Part shown: in pieces, positions 17,255-25,164 of the stretch
Layout of the letters: every line of letters begins with the position of its first letter
Numbering within the stretch: the stretch's first letter is position 1
Source of the DNA: Methylococcaceae bacterium
GTDB lineage: Bacteria; Pseudomonadota; Gammaproteobacteria; Methylococcales; Methylomonadaceae
Assembly: GCA_005779525.1 (NCBI GenBank)
Contig: SXIZ01000158.1
Span: forward strand, 1 to 26,757
DNA: 26,757 nucleotides
Direction: 5' to 3'
The notes under the pieces: generated by a model
Databases searched by the model: none
The model's input: the letters and a program-made list of their open reading frames with translations, nothing else
Told to the model about the DNA's origin: nothing
Position numbers and translations under genes: made by a program

Positions 17255-17260
17255 ATTATA
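17255..17260 (-). promoter_or_regulatory. Probable -10 box of the corA promoter
   Basis: A perfect TATAAT lies on the minus strand 73 bases before the corA ATG, with only a poor -35 (around TTCGTA, 16 bases away). The leader between them contains CCAAA-GCCT-TTTGG, a 5-bp hairpin (17231-17244). The rest of 17182-17474 shows no gene I can support. Confidence 0.4.
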
Positions 17261-17474
17261 GATTGAAAATACGCACTACGAAGCAAATTCCTGTTAGCAC
17301 AACAACTGTTGGCAATTCACACTGAAGCCACAAACACCCTTATGCAGACTTGCTCTATACAAGCTATTGCTAGTTTTTCCTCTCCAAAAGGAGCATGCAT
17401 TTGCAAACACCGTGTACCTGATTGCCAATTAGGATCTGCATTACTTAAAAATGCACCCACTACAAGCGACTAAA

Positions 17475-19196
17475 TTAAAAATAATGCGCATTCAAAATAA
17501 AATGGGTCACAATACTACCAATGAAGCCTAAAGCAATAACTGGCATCCATTTCAAATGAGTGGTAAAGGTATAAATACCTTTGGCTTGCCCCATCAAACC
17601 GACTCCAGCGGCTGAACCGACCGCAAGTAAGCTTCCGCCGACTCCGGCAGTCAAGGTGACCAATAACCATTGCCCTTCCGTAATATCCGGCGCCATGGTT
17701 AACACCGCCAGCATGATTGTCCCATTGTCAATAAAAGCTGAAGCGACGCCGACTAACACATTTGCAATGGTGGGATCAATTTCACCATACAAATAATGCG
17801 AGGTCACTTCCAGATAGCCAATGAAACTCAAGCCACCCACAGCAACCATGACCCCGTAAAAAAATAATAAGGTATCCCATTCGAGATTAGAGACTTTTTG
17901 AAAAACATCAAAAGGTAAATCATGCACCAACTGGCTGACTGCTTTACCGTGCTTTTTATGCTGTTCTTGAATATACAAAACTTGTTGTAATTGATATTCA
18001 GTAATCATTTGTTCACTGACCAATAATTCGCCTAAACGTTTATCAGTGCCTGCATTGCCGGGGGCAACCTGTAATTCCAAGGCTTCTAATTTTTGCAAGG
18101 CTTCCAAGGTTTCTTGCGCAATCTTTTCATGTTCTGGATTAACACTATGATGCGCAGTTTTTTGCAAGTAATAACTAAAAAACTTGAGATAGGTTAAACC
18201 TAACATCATGCCCGCAGCGGGCGGTAAATTCAGAAAGTTTTCAAAACAGGTTGCAGTAATAATGGTTAATAAAAACAAGACAATAATCACTAAGCCGCCA
18301 CGTTTTAACGATTGCGCCTCTAAGAGCGCCGCAGGCTTCTCTTTGGGAATGAAGAAATACATAATCGCCGCAGGCAACGCAAAATTCACCACCGCTGGAA
18401 TAAATAAGCTGAAAAAGTCAGTAAACGGGACGACGCCTTTTTGCCAAACCAACAACGTCGTGATATCACCAAAGGGACTGAACGAACCGCCTGCATTTGC
18501 TGCAACCACCACGTTGACGCACGCAAGCGTGACAAATTGACGATTATCCTTACCCATGGCCAAAATCACCGCCCCCATCAATAATGCGGTGGTCAGATTG
18601 TTACACACTGAGGAGATAAAAAACGCCTGGATTCCCGTGATCCAAAACAACTGGCGGTAAGTAAAACTTTTACTGAGCAACCATACGCGTAAGGTTTCAA
18701 AGACACTTCGATCTTCCATCGCGTTCAAATAGGTCATAGAGACCATAATGAACAGAAACAATTCTGCATAGCCTTCCAAAGAAGAACGAAAGGCAATGCC
18801 CGCCTCTTCGCTCAAGCCACCACGCACATAGAAAACACCAATGAAAATCCAGATTAGGCTGGCCGCAAATACCATAGGCTTAGACTTGCGTAACTCCGTA
18901 ACCTCTTCCACCATCGCCAGAAAATACGCGGTAAAAAAGACACTCAACGCTAAATACCCCGCCCAATGTTGCGTTAAATCCAACGAGCGCTTAAGCACCA
19001 CTTCATCCGCCAACAACACTGAGGGCGACAAGCATAACCCCGCGCCGAAGAGCACACTAACAACGCTTGGGTACTTAAAGAACTTATGCCAGTGTGCTGA
19101 TTGCCTGCTAAATCTAACTTCTGCGTGCTTTAGGAGGACGCTAGCCAACAAAACTAGGCTTAAAAATAAAATTTCGTAATATGGTTCAACAGACAT
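17475..19196 (-). CDS. nhaD: NhaD-family Na+/H+ antiporter with MshEN-like cytoplasmic insert
   Basis: Polytopic inner-membrane antiporter of the NhaD (ArsB/NhaD superfamily) type. Family segments include AANAGGSFSPFGDITTLLVWQKG, PFDVFQKVSNLEWDTLLFFYGV, and TLTAGVGGSLLAVGSAAGVGLMGQAKG. I start at ATG 19194-19196 (573 residues); an upstream TTG at 19238 would add 14 residues. The protein is about 90 residues longer than typical NhaD. The extra length is partly an N-terminal extension and partly a cytoplasmic loop (about 351-426) whose residues 387-410 match the MshEN/GspE-N motif. Two DN motifs differ from the family as I remember it: CNNLTT (198-203) and IDNGTIM (489-495). Transport activity is therefore inferred, not certain. 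Confidence 0.88.
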   Translation of the reverse strand: MSVEPYYEILFLSLVLLASVLLKHAEVRFSRQSAHWHKFFKYPSVVSVLFGAGLCLSPSVLLADEVVLKRSLDLTQHWAGYLALSVFFTAYFLAMVEEVTELRKSKPMVFAASLIWIFIGVFYVRGGLSEEAGIAFRSSLEGYAELFLFIMVSMTYLNAMEDRSVFETLRVWLLSKSFTYRQLFWITGIQAFFISSVCNNLTTALLMGAVILAMGKDNRQFVTLACVNVVVAANAGGSFSPFGDITTLLVWQKGVVPFTDFFSLFIPAVVNFALPAAIMYFFIPKEKPAALLEAQSLKRGGLVIIVLFLLTIITATCFENFLNLPPAAGMMLGLTYLKFFSYYLQKTAHHSVNPEHEKIAQETLEALQKLEALELQVAPGNAGTDKRLGELLVSEQMITEYQLQQVLYIQEQHKKHGKAVSQLVHDLPFDVFQKVSNLEWDTLLFFYGVMVAVGGLSFIGYLEVTSHYLYGEIDPTIANVLVGVASAFIDNGTIMLAVLTMAPDITEGQWLLVTLTAGVGGSLLAVGSAAGVGLMGQAKGIYTFTTHLKWMPVIALGFIGSIVTHFILNAHYF

Positions 19197-19253
19197 GAAA
19201 AACCCATAGCAGTAACAAAAACCGAGAGGAAAACTCAAGTATCAAGCTTCTTA

Positions 19254-19297
19254 GTCAATATATCATCATACAGATAATAATCTAGCAAAATATTGAC
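19254..19297. repeat. 8-bp inverted repeat upstream of nhaD
   Basis: GTCAATAT (19254-19261) and ATATTGAC (19290-19297) are exact inverted copies 28 bases apart in the nadE-nhaD gap, 58-101 bases upstream of the nhaD ATG. They could be half-sites of an operator; I cannot name a regulator. Confidence 0.35.
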
Positions 19298-19338
19298 CAC
19301 TTTTAGGTCCAGACGCGCGCGCCTGAAGAATTTGATGT

Positions 19339-20952
19339 TTAGGGGATACCTTTGTAACCAGAAGTCATGGGATAGCGCCGATCCCGCCCAAAGGCCCGCG
19401 TCGTAATTTTTATCCCTGGAGGTGATTGCCGGCGTTTATATTCATTTCTATCGACTAAGGTCAGCGCTCGCCGCACTTCATCAGGCAGGTATCCTTGCGC
19501 AATAATCTCATCCGCGGATTGATCTCGCTCGATGTAACGCTCCAAAATCGGATCTAGATTTTCATAGGCAGGCAAGGAATCCGCATCAACTTGATTCGGG
19601 GCCAATTCCGCTGACGGGGCGCGCGTTAATACCCGCTCCGGTATCACGGGCGCTAAACTGTTACGATAATCTGATAATGCATACACCAGCAATTTGGGGA
19701 CATCTTTAATGGGCGCAAAACCACCCGCCATGTCGCCATACAAAGTTGCATAACCGACACTCATTTCACTTTTATTGCCCGTGGTCAGCAAAATTTTGCC
19801 CTGCTTATTAGACATTGCCATTAAGATCACACCCCGACAACGTGCTTGAATATTTTCTTCCGTGGTGTCTTTAGCTGTGTCAGCAAACACCGGGGCTAAC
19901 ATTTCAGTAAAGGCCTGCACCGCAGGTGCAATAGGAATAATTTCATAGTGCACGTTTAAGGCCTCGGCTTCTGCAACAGCATCTTCGATACTCATCTCCT
20001 GGGTATAGCAGGAAGGCATTAATACCGCAACGACCTTATCTGCACCCAAAGCATCAACGGCTAAAGCCAAAACCAAGGCAGAATCTATACCACCGGATAA
20101 TCCTAGCAACGCACCTTTAAATCCATTTTTTTGCACATAATCTCGCACACCTAATACCAGCGCCTGATAAACACTGGCTACGGAAGCATACAAGGGGGCG
20201 CACTTATTGGCTTGCGGCACATGATTGACAAATTCAACACATTTAACATTTTCCTGAAATTCCGCGGCACGCAAAACGATTTCGCCGTGTTGATTAGCGA
20301 CAAATGAAGCTCCATCAAAGATTAACTCATCTTGCCCGCCAATTTGATTGACGTACACCAAGGGTAATTGCGCTTGCTTGACCTGCGTGCAAATAACATC
20401 TTCACGCTCTTGCATTTTGCCCGCATGGTAAGGCGAAGCATTAAGCGTAATAGCAATATCTGCACCCGCAGCGCGATTTTTAAGCAACACGCCAGGATGC
20501 CAAATATCCTCGCAAATGGTTAACGCGATGTTCGATCCTTTAAGTTCAAACTGCACCAATTCATGCCCGGCGATAAAGTAGCGCTGCTCATCAAAGACGC
20601 CGTAATTAGGCAAGCAATTTTTGCGATACACACACAGCACCTGTCCATCACGCAGCACGGCAGCGCTGTTATATAATCCAGCTACTGAGGCCTCAGGAAA
20701 TCCGACAACCAGATGTATATCACTCACCGCCTGGGCAACAACGTGCAACGCAGTTTGCGCCGCCGCGATAAAATCGGGACGCAATAGCAAATCTTCAGGT
20801 GGATACCCCGTGATTGCCAATTCTGGAAACACGACCACATCCGCACCCTGCTGATCACGCGCATACTTGGCCGTGGCAATAATTTTATCGCAGTTGGCAG
20901 TGATTCCACCTACCAGTAAATTGAGTTGGGCAAGGGCAATTTTTAATGACAT
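19339..20952 (-). CDS. nadE: Glutamine-dependent NAD+ synthetase
   Basis: Two-domain enzyme that amidates nicotinic acid adenine dinucleotide to NAD+ using glutamine. The N-terminal nitrilase-type glutaminase domain (1-260) has the Glu-Lys-Cys triad: Glu44 (VFPELAITGYPP), Lys111 (VYRKNCLPNYGVFDE) and Cys147 (LTICEDIWHPG). The C-terminal synthetase domain has the ATP-pyrophosphatase loop LSGGIDS (285-291) and TTGNKSEMSVGYATLYGDMAGG. 537 residues fits the bacterial glutamine-dependent type rather than the short ammonia-dependent E. coli form. The ribosome site before the ATG at 20952 is poor. It lies 77 bases downstream of the M16 peptidase gene. Confidence 0.97.
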   Translation of the reverse strand: MSLKIALAQLNLLVGGITANCDKIIATAKYARDQQGADVVVFPELAITGYPPEDLLLRPDFIAAAQTALHVVAQAVSDIHLVVGFPEASVAGLYNSAAVLRDGQVLCVYRKNCLPNYGVFDEQRYFIAGHELVQFELKGSNIALTICEDIWHPGVLLKNRAAGADIAITLNASPYHAGKMQEREDVICTQVKQAQLPLVYVNQIGGQDELIFDGASFVANQHGEIVLRAAEFQENVKCVEFVNHVPQANKCAPLYASVASVYQALVLGVRDYVQKNGFKGALLGLSGGIDSALVLALAVDALGADKVVAVLMPSCYTQEMSIEDAVAEAEALNVHYEIIPIAPAVQAFTEMLAPVFADTAKDTTEENIQARCRGVILMAMSNKQGKILLTTGNKSEMSVGYATLYGDMAGGFAPIKDVPKLLVYALSDYRNSLAPVIPERVLTRAPSAELAPNQVDADSLPAYENLDPILERYIERDQSADEIIAQGYLPDEVRRALTLVDRNEYKRRQSPPGIKITTRAFGRDRRYPMTSGYKGIP

Positions 20953-20983
20953 GGATTTAAATTTCAGAACACGATAGAAACCA

Positions 20984-21013
20984 CAGATACCAGCATAATC
21001 ACGCTGGTATCTG
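20984..21013. repeat. Perfect 11-bp stem-loop between the M16 peptidase gene and nadE
   Basis: CAGATACCAGC (20984-20994) and GCTGGTATCTG (21003-21013) pair perfectly around an 8-base loop. On the transcribed minus strand the stem is followed by TGGTTTCT, a poor T-tract. It may be a weak terminator of the peptidase gene or an RNA-stabilising hairpin, 17 bases past the peptidase stop. Confidence 0.7.
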
Positions 21014-21029
21014 CAACACCAGAAGCGGT

Positions 21030-22376
21030 TTACATAGACTTGGAGGTTTTAGGAGCCATCGTTTGAGGCTCCATGTACACCACATTCAACTGATCTTCCA
21101 ACAAATATTTTTTGGCAACCGCCAGCACATCTTCCGCGGTTACGGCATTGACGCCCGCCACGTACTCATCGGCTTTTTGCCAACCGAGTCCTACAGTTTC
21201 GTACATACCCAACTGCATGCCTTGATAAAACATAGAGTCACGCTCATAGACTGCTTGTGCGAGGACTTGCGCTTTAATACGCTGCAACTCTTCTGCACTG
21301 ATCAATTTTTGCTGTAAGCTTTGAATCTCGCCTTTCAACGCGGCTTCTAATATTTCTAAGGATTTACCTTTGGCAGGTGTCGCTTCCAACGTAAATAACT
21401 CTGGGATACGAGCAGTCATGTTGTAGCCTGCTGCCGCACCTACGGCGATTTGTTTACCGCGCACTAAATTCGAACTTAATCTGGCACTGCTACCCCCATC
21501 TAACACGCCAGCCAAGACTTCCAACGCATACGCTTCAGCGGGAGTGGGTGCAGTTTTTAACGAAGGTACTTTATATCCCATGATTAAAAACGGCAGCTGT
21601 GCTGGCAGCTTCACGGTCATACGCCGAACACCCAGCTGCGGAATTTCGGTTTGCGGTTTTAAGGGTTGTAGCTCACTCGGTTTCAGCTCACCAAAATATT
21701 GCTGCGCTAAATTGAAGACGTCTTCCGCCAGCACATCTCCGACCACGACTAAAGTCGCATTATTCGGTGCATACCAACGCTGATACCAAGCTTGTAAATC
21801 CGCCACTTGATAATTTTCAATATCCGCTGGCCAGCCTATGACCGGATGTTTATATGGACTGTTGCTAAATGCCATCGCCATAAAATGCTCTTGCGCTTTA
21901 GCGCGGGGCTGATCATCGGTACGCATGCGCCGCTCTTCATGTACGACTTCCAGCTCTTTGGTCAATTCCTCAGGCAATAAATGCAAATTACGCATGCGAT
22001 CAGCTTCTAACTCAAAACTGACGGCGAGTTTAGACTGATTCATAGTTTGAAAATACGCCGTGTAATCATGTCCAGTAAAAGCATTTTCATCGCCCCCATT
22101 TTGGGCAATGATTTTAGAAAACTCACCTGCAGGATGCTTGTCAGTTCCTTTGAACATCATATGTTCCAACATGTGCGAAGCCCCCGTGATACCACCTGGC
22201 TCGTAACTCGATCCCACTTTATACCAAACTTGTGATACCACGACCGGAGAACGGTGATCCTCTTTCACTAAAACTTTTAAACCATTTCCGAGTACGCGTT
22301 CATGAATATCTGGATTAGCCGCCATGGCCATCAACGGCAGACAAAAAGGCAAAATTTGCAGTGCTTTAAATTTCAT
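21030..22376 (-). CDS. M16 family zinc peptidase (exported)
   Basis: Metallopeptidase of the pitrilysin/insulinase M16 family, probably periplasmic. The signal peptide ends near MAMAA (residue 20). The inverted zinc motif HMLEH (68-72) is complete: His68 and His72 bind zinc and Glu71 is the catalytic base. The third ligand is Glu147 or Glu148 in VVHEERR, at the expected distance. The second M16 half (about 200-400) begins at WYQRWYAPNNATLVVVGDV. 448 residues is the normal size of the active subunit. In many bacteria an inactive M16 partner lies next to it; none is adjacent here. The ATG at 22376 follows AAGGA. Substrate unknown. Confidence 0.92.
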   Translation of the reverse strand: MKFKALQILPFCLPLMAMAANPDIHERVLGNGLKVLVKEDHRSPVVVSQVWYKVGSSYEPGGITGASHMLEHMMFKGTDKHPAGEFSKIIAQNGGDENAFTGHDYTAYFQTMNQSKLAVSFELEADRMRNLHLLPEELTKELEVVHEERRMRTDDQPRAKAQEHFMAMAFSNSPYKHPVIGWPADIENYQVADLQAWYQRWYAPNNATLVVVGDVLAEDVFNLAQQYFGELKPSELQPLKPQTEIPQLGVRRMTVKLPAQLPFLIMGYKVPSLKTAPTPAEAYALEVLAGVLDGGSSARLSSNLVRGKQIAVGAAAGYNMTARIPELFTLEATPAKGKSLEILEAALKGEIQSLQQKLISAEELQRIKAQVLAQAVYERDSMFYQGMQLGMYETVGLGWQKADEYVAGVNAVTAEDVLAVAKKYLLEDQLNVVYMEPQTMAPKTSKSM

Positions 22377-22480
22377 AACGATCCTTATGTTAATTGGGGG
22401 TTAGCGGGTGTGACTATTTCTTTAATCATTGGTTCCCTGTATTCTATACGATATTACCCAAGTTGGAATTGATTAAACTT

Positions 22481-23383
22481 ATGACGAATACTTCTTCTGG
22501 CACTGCCATCCCGCTATGGAAAGGCTACCTCGAGCTATGCAAACCTAATGTCGTTCTGGAAATGATTTTTACGGCGTTTGTGGGTATGTTACTGGCTGTG
22601 CCTGAATTTCCGCCATTGGATAAAGTGACCTATGGTCTTATCGGTATCGGACTAGGTGCAGCATCTGCCGCCACCTTCAATCAATTAGTTGAACGCGACA
22701 TGGATACCTACCTGAATCCCCATCGTCCTTTACCCAGTGGACGTATCCCGGCGATGAACGCTTTTGTTTCTGCCACGGTGTTGGGTTTGATCTCCATGCT
22801 GATTTTGGGTATTAAGGCCAATCTTTTAACTGCGCTGCTGACGTTTATCTCGATGCTGGGTTATGCCTTCATTTATACCTCGTTTCTGAAGAAAATGACC
22901 TCTCAAAATATCGTTATTGGCGGTATTTTTGGTTCAGCGCCCCCCTTACTGGGTTGGTGTGCGATTACCGGGGAAATACATCCTTATGCATTATTGTTGG
23001 TATTGATTATTTTTGTCTGGACGCCACCACATTACTGGCCTTTAGCGATTGCCAGACTGGAACGCTTGACCCAAGCCTTTCAAGATCACGGCATCCGTAT
23101 GCTACCTGTCACCCACGGTTTGCCTTTTACTCGGCTGCAAATTCTATTGTGGTCGATTTTACTGTTACTGGTCACGCTCTTGCCTTATTTAACAGGCATG
23201 TGCGGCCTAATTTATTTAGCTAGCGCTCTGCTCTTGGGCTTAGGTTTTATTTATTATGCCATTCAGATTATCCGCACGAAAGAAACCCGAGTAGCCATGC
23301 GCACCTTTTGGTTTTCCATTTTCTACATCACCGCATTGTTTGCTGCATTGTTGGTAGATCATTATGTCAGGATTACGTTATGA
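22481..23383 (+). CDS. cyoE: Protohaem IX farnesyltransferase (haem O synthase)
   Basis: UbiA-family integral membrane prenyltransferase that attaches a farnesyl group to protohaem IX to make haem O for terminal oxidases. The polyprenyl-diphosphate site is FNQLVERDMD (66-75; Asn67, Asp73, Asp75), followed by HRPLPSGRIP. Loop motifs YTSFLKK, WTPPHYWPLAIA and HGIRMLPVTHG are typical. About nine hydrophobic segments are visible. I chose ATG 22481, giving 300 residues, the family length; an upstream in-frame ATG at 22394 adds residues unlike the family. It overlaps the next gene by four bases. No oxidase subunit genes are in the window. Confidence 0.95.
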   Translation: MTNTSSGTAIPLWKGYLELCKPNVVLEMIFTAFVGMLLAVPEFPPLDKVTYGLIGIGLGAASAATFNQLVERDMDTYLNPHRPLPSGRIPAMNAFVSATVLGLISMLILGIKANLLTALLTFISMLGYAFIYTSFLKKMTSQNIVIGGIFGSAPPLLGWCAITGEIHPYALLLVLIIFVWTPPHYWPLAIARLERLTQAFQDHGIRMLPVTHGLPFTRLQILLWSILLLLVTLLPYLTGMCGLIYLASALLLGLGFIYYAIQIIRTKETRVAMRTFWFSIFYITALFAALLVDHYVRITL

Positions 23384-24399
23384 ACTTAGGCCATCACGAA
23401 CAAACCTTGGGAGTAGAACATCCGTTTGCAGAATTTATCCGCATTTTGGGCAAAGGCAAAAAAGGCTCGCGCGCCTTAACCCAAGATGAAGCGTACCGGG
23501 CAATGCTGATGGTTTTACAAAACCAAGTAGAACCAGAGCAATTAGGCGCGTTTTTAATGCTGATGCGCATCAAAGAGGAAACTGCCGAAGAATTAGTTGG
23601 CTTTTCCCAAGCGGCCCGCGAAGTCAGCGGCGCGACTGCACGGCAAGCCCTCGCTGATCTCGATTGGTCCTCCTATGCGGGCAAACGGCGACATTTACCC
23701 TGGTTTTTATTATCCGCCTTGTTACTTGCTGAGCAGGGCATTAAGGTGTGTATGCATGGCTCAGCGGGGCAAACCGCGGAACGTTTATACACTGAAGATG
23801 TTTTAAGTTTTTTAGGATTGCGTGCCGCAACCTCATTAGCAGAGGCTGAAACGCAATTACTGCAGCAGAGTTTTTGCTATCTGCCACTGCAATTGATCAA
23901 TGCGCGCCTATACGACATTATTGAACTACGCTCGCTGATGGGCTTGCGCTCACCTATCCATACCTTGGTGCGCTTGTTAAATCCGTTTAACGCTCCCTAT
24001 AGCATTCAAGGCATTTTTCATCCAAGTTACCGCAGCGTACATCAACATGCCGCCGCCGCTTTAGGTCAGCCACATATGGCGGTGTTGAAAGGTGAAGGCG
24101 GTGAAACCGAACGCAATCCAGATATGGAGTGTCTAGTACAAAGTGTACATCATGGCGTTTTGGAAGATGATCTGTGGCCTGCACTGTTTAGTCGACGCCA
24201 CATGAAAGCCGAGTCTTTAGACCCGCAACAATTAGCGCTGTTCTGGCAAGGAGAGTTAACAGATGATTTTGGCACCGCCAGTGTTACCGGAACGTGTGCG
24301 ATTGCCTTGCGTTTACTGGGTAAAGCAGACAGTCAAATCGAAGCACAAAACTTAGCGGAACAGTTATGGGATAAGCGCGATAAAAACCGCTTTGCTTAA
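23380..24399 (+). CDS. ybiB: YbiB/TrpD2-like glycosyl transferase family protein
   Basis: Member of the anthranilate phosphoribosyltransferase-like (TrpD2/YbiB) family. E. coli YbiB binds nucleic acid and has no TrpD activity. The N-terminal helical domain (about 1-80; LTQDEAYRAMLMVLQNQVEPEQLGAFLMLMRIKEETAEEL) and the C-terminal phosphoribosyltransferase-like domain (HGSAGQTAERLYTEDVLSFLG, about 125-145; LMGLRSPIHTLVRLLNPF) match the family. 339 residues is the usual length. The ATG (23380-23382) overlaps the cyoE stop as ATGA, so translation is probably coupled. No trpC or trpE nearby argues against a tryptophan role. The PilZ gene converges 14 bases downstream. Confidence 0.87.
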   Translation: MNLGHHEQTLGVEHPFAEFIRILGKGKKGSRALTQDEAYRAMLMVLQNQVEPEQLGAFLMLMRIKEETAEELVGFSQAAREVSGATARQALADLDWSSYAGKRRHLPWFLLSALLLAEQGIKVCMHGSAGQTAERLYTEDVLSFLGLRAATSLAEAETQLLQQSFCYLPLQLINARLYDIIELRSLMGLRSPIHTLVRLLNPFNAPYSIQGIFHPSYRSVHQHAAAALGQPHMAVLKGEGGETERNPDMECLVQSVHHGVLEDDLWPALFSRRHMKAESLDPQQLALFWQGELTDDFGTASVTGTCAIALRLLGKADSQIEAQNLAEQLWDKRDKNRFA

Positions 24400-24413
24400 G
24401 TGTATTCAAAAAA

Positions 24414-25058
24414 CTACTCAGGGTCTTGCGGATTGATAAAGGTAGCGGGGGCGAACCGAGGTATACCCTTAATATTTTGCTTTTCCATGTGCAAATATTG
24501 CAATCCCATCAATACTCCGCCTTTAGGGTCATCCTCTACCCACACAATCTCGATTTCACCCAATAAATCCAGACGCTTAAATTCAAACGTAGTAATGGTA
24601 TGCGGGACAACACTGACTTTTTCGTCAATCACCACCATCAACCCCTCAACAGAAACATTGACCGTTTTAAATAGATACTTACGATCATGCAGAAATATCT
24701 GTCCCGGCGCAGCAAGGCTTTTACGATAGGCTTTGCGTTGATAAAACACATTATCCACATCGTAACTGATCTGCACAAATTCTAGCGCAAGCAACAAACT
24801 TTCTTCTATCATATCCGCGCGCACAATTTCGGCTTCACCCGCCAAACGCAGCTCATGCAAATAAATATCAACTAACGGTGAAAGCTTTATTGCCCGGAAT
24901 AAATCACTCACGTCTTGAATAATAGAACGATCTTTTAACTCTACCAATAAACCAGTAATGGATAGGTTTTTAACACCGATTTCAAACTCCTCTCCGGCAA
25001 GATAAATAAAACCATGTGACGTTAAATTTTTGCGATAATATCTTCTGGCTTCTGGCAT
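24414..25058 (-). CDS. Tandem PilZ-domain protein
   Basis: Predicted cytoplasmic protein made of two PilZ domains, the fold that binds cyclic-di-GMP. Domain 1 (about 1-100) has RxxxR at Arg5/Arg9 (RRYYR) and NxSxxG at 31-36 (NLSITG). Domain 2 (about 104-200) has Arg108/Arg112 (RKAYR) and 134-139 (NVSVEG). Both copies therefore keep all the binding residues. There is no membrane segment and no enzymatic domain. The gene is convergent with ybiB (14 bases) and divergent from an SLT lipoprotein gene. The ribosome site at 25058 is weak. Its target is unknown. Confidence 0.88.
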   Translation of the reverse strand: MPEARRYYRKNLTSHGFIYLAGEEFEIGVKNLSITGLLVELKDRSIIQDVSDLFRAIKLSPLVDIYLHELRLAGEAEIVRADMIEESLLLALEFVQISYDVDNVFYQRKAYRKSLAAPGQIFLHDRKYLFKTVNVSVEGLMVVIDEKVSVVPHTITTFEFKRLDLLGEIEIVWVEDDPKGGVLMGLQYLHMEKQNIKGIPRFAPATFINPQDPE

Positions 25059-25093
25059 AGCTGATACATAATCTCAATGTGAATGGTGTACAA

Positions 25094-25105
25094 CAGGTTT
25101 ACCTG
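25094..25105. promoter_or_regulatory. Dyad CAGGT-TT-ACCTG in a divergent promoter region
   Basis: A 5-bp perfect dyad around two bases lies midway between the divergent PilZ and SLT genes. Outer bases extend the symmetry with one mismatch (CAACAGGT / ACCTGCTG). It is a possible operator serving either gene. Confidence 0.3.
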
Positions 25106-25116
25106 CTGCAGCATAA

Positions 25117-25146
25117 TTGTAGTCTATTACTGCTCCTTAATATACG
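25117..25146 (+). promoter_or_regulatory. Candidate promoter for the SLT lipoprotein gene
   Basis: TTGTAG (25117-25122) and TATACG (25141-25146) are separated by 18 bases. The implied start near 25153 leaves only about 12 bases before the ATG at 25165, and no Shine-Dalgarno is visible. A near-leaderless message is possible, or the promoter is misassigned. Confidence 0.3.
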
Positions 25147-25164
25147 ATCAATTTTACTTTGTTT

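Noticed and set aside
17182..17260. Mg2+ riboswitch in the corA leader.
   Set aside because: The leader is about 70 bases with one 5-bp hairpin, too short and simple for known Mg2+ riboswitches.
17317..17472. Open frames on both strands in the nhaD-corA gap: minus 17317-17469 (50 codons, beginning right after the nhaD stop) and plus, open to the TAA at 17471-17473 with an ATG at 17342 (43 codons).
   Set aside because: Neither has a Shine-Dalgarno or a recognisable family, the minus frame has no early ATG, and the two overlap. A decayed gene remnant is possible but unsupported.
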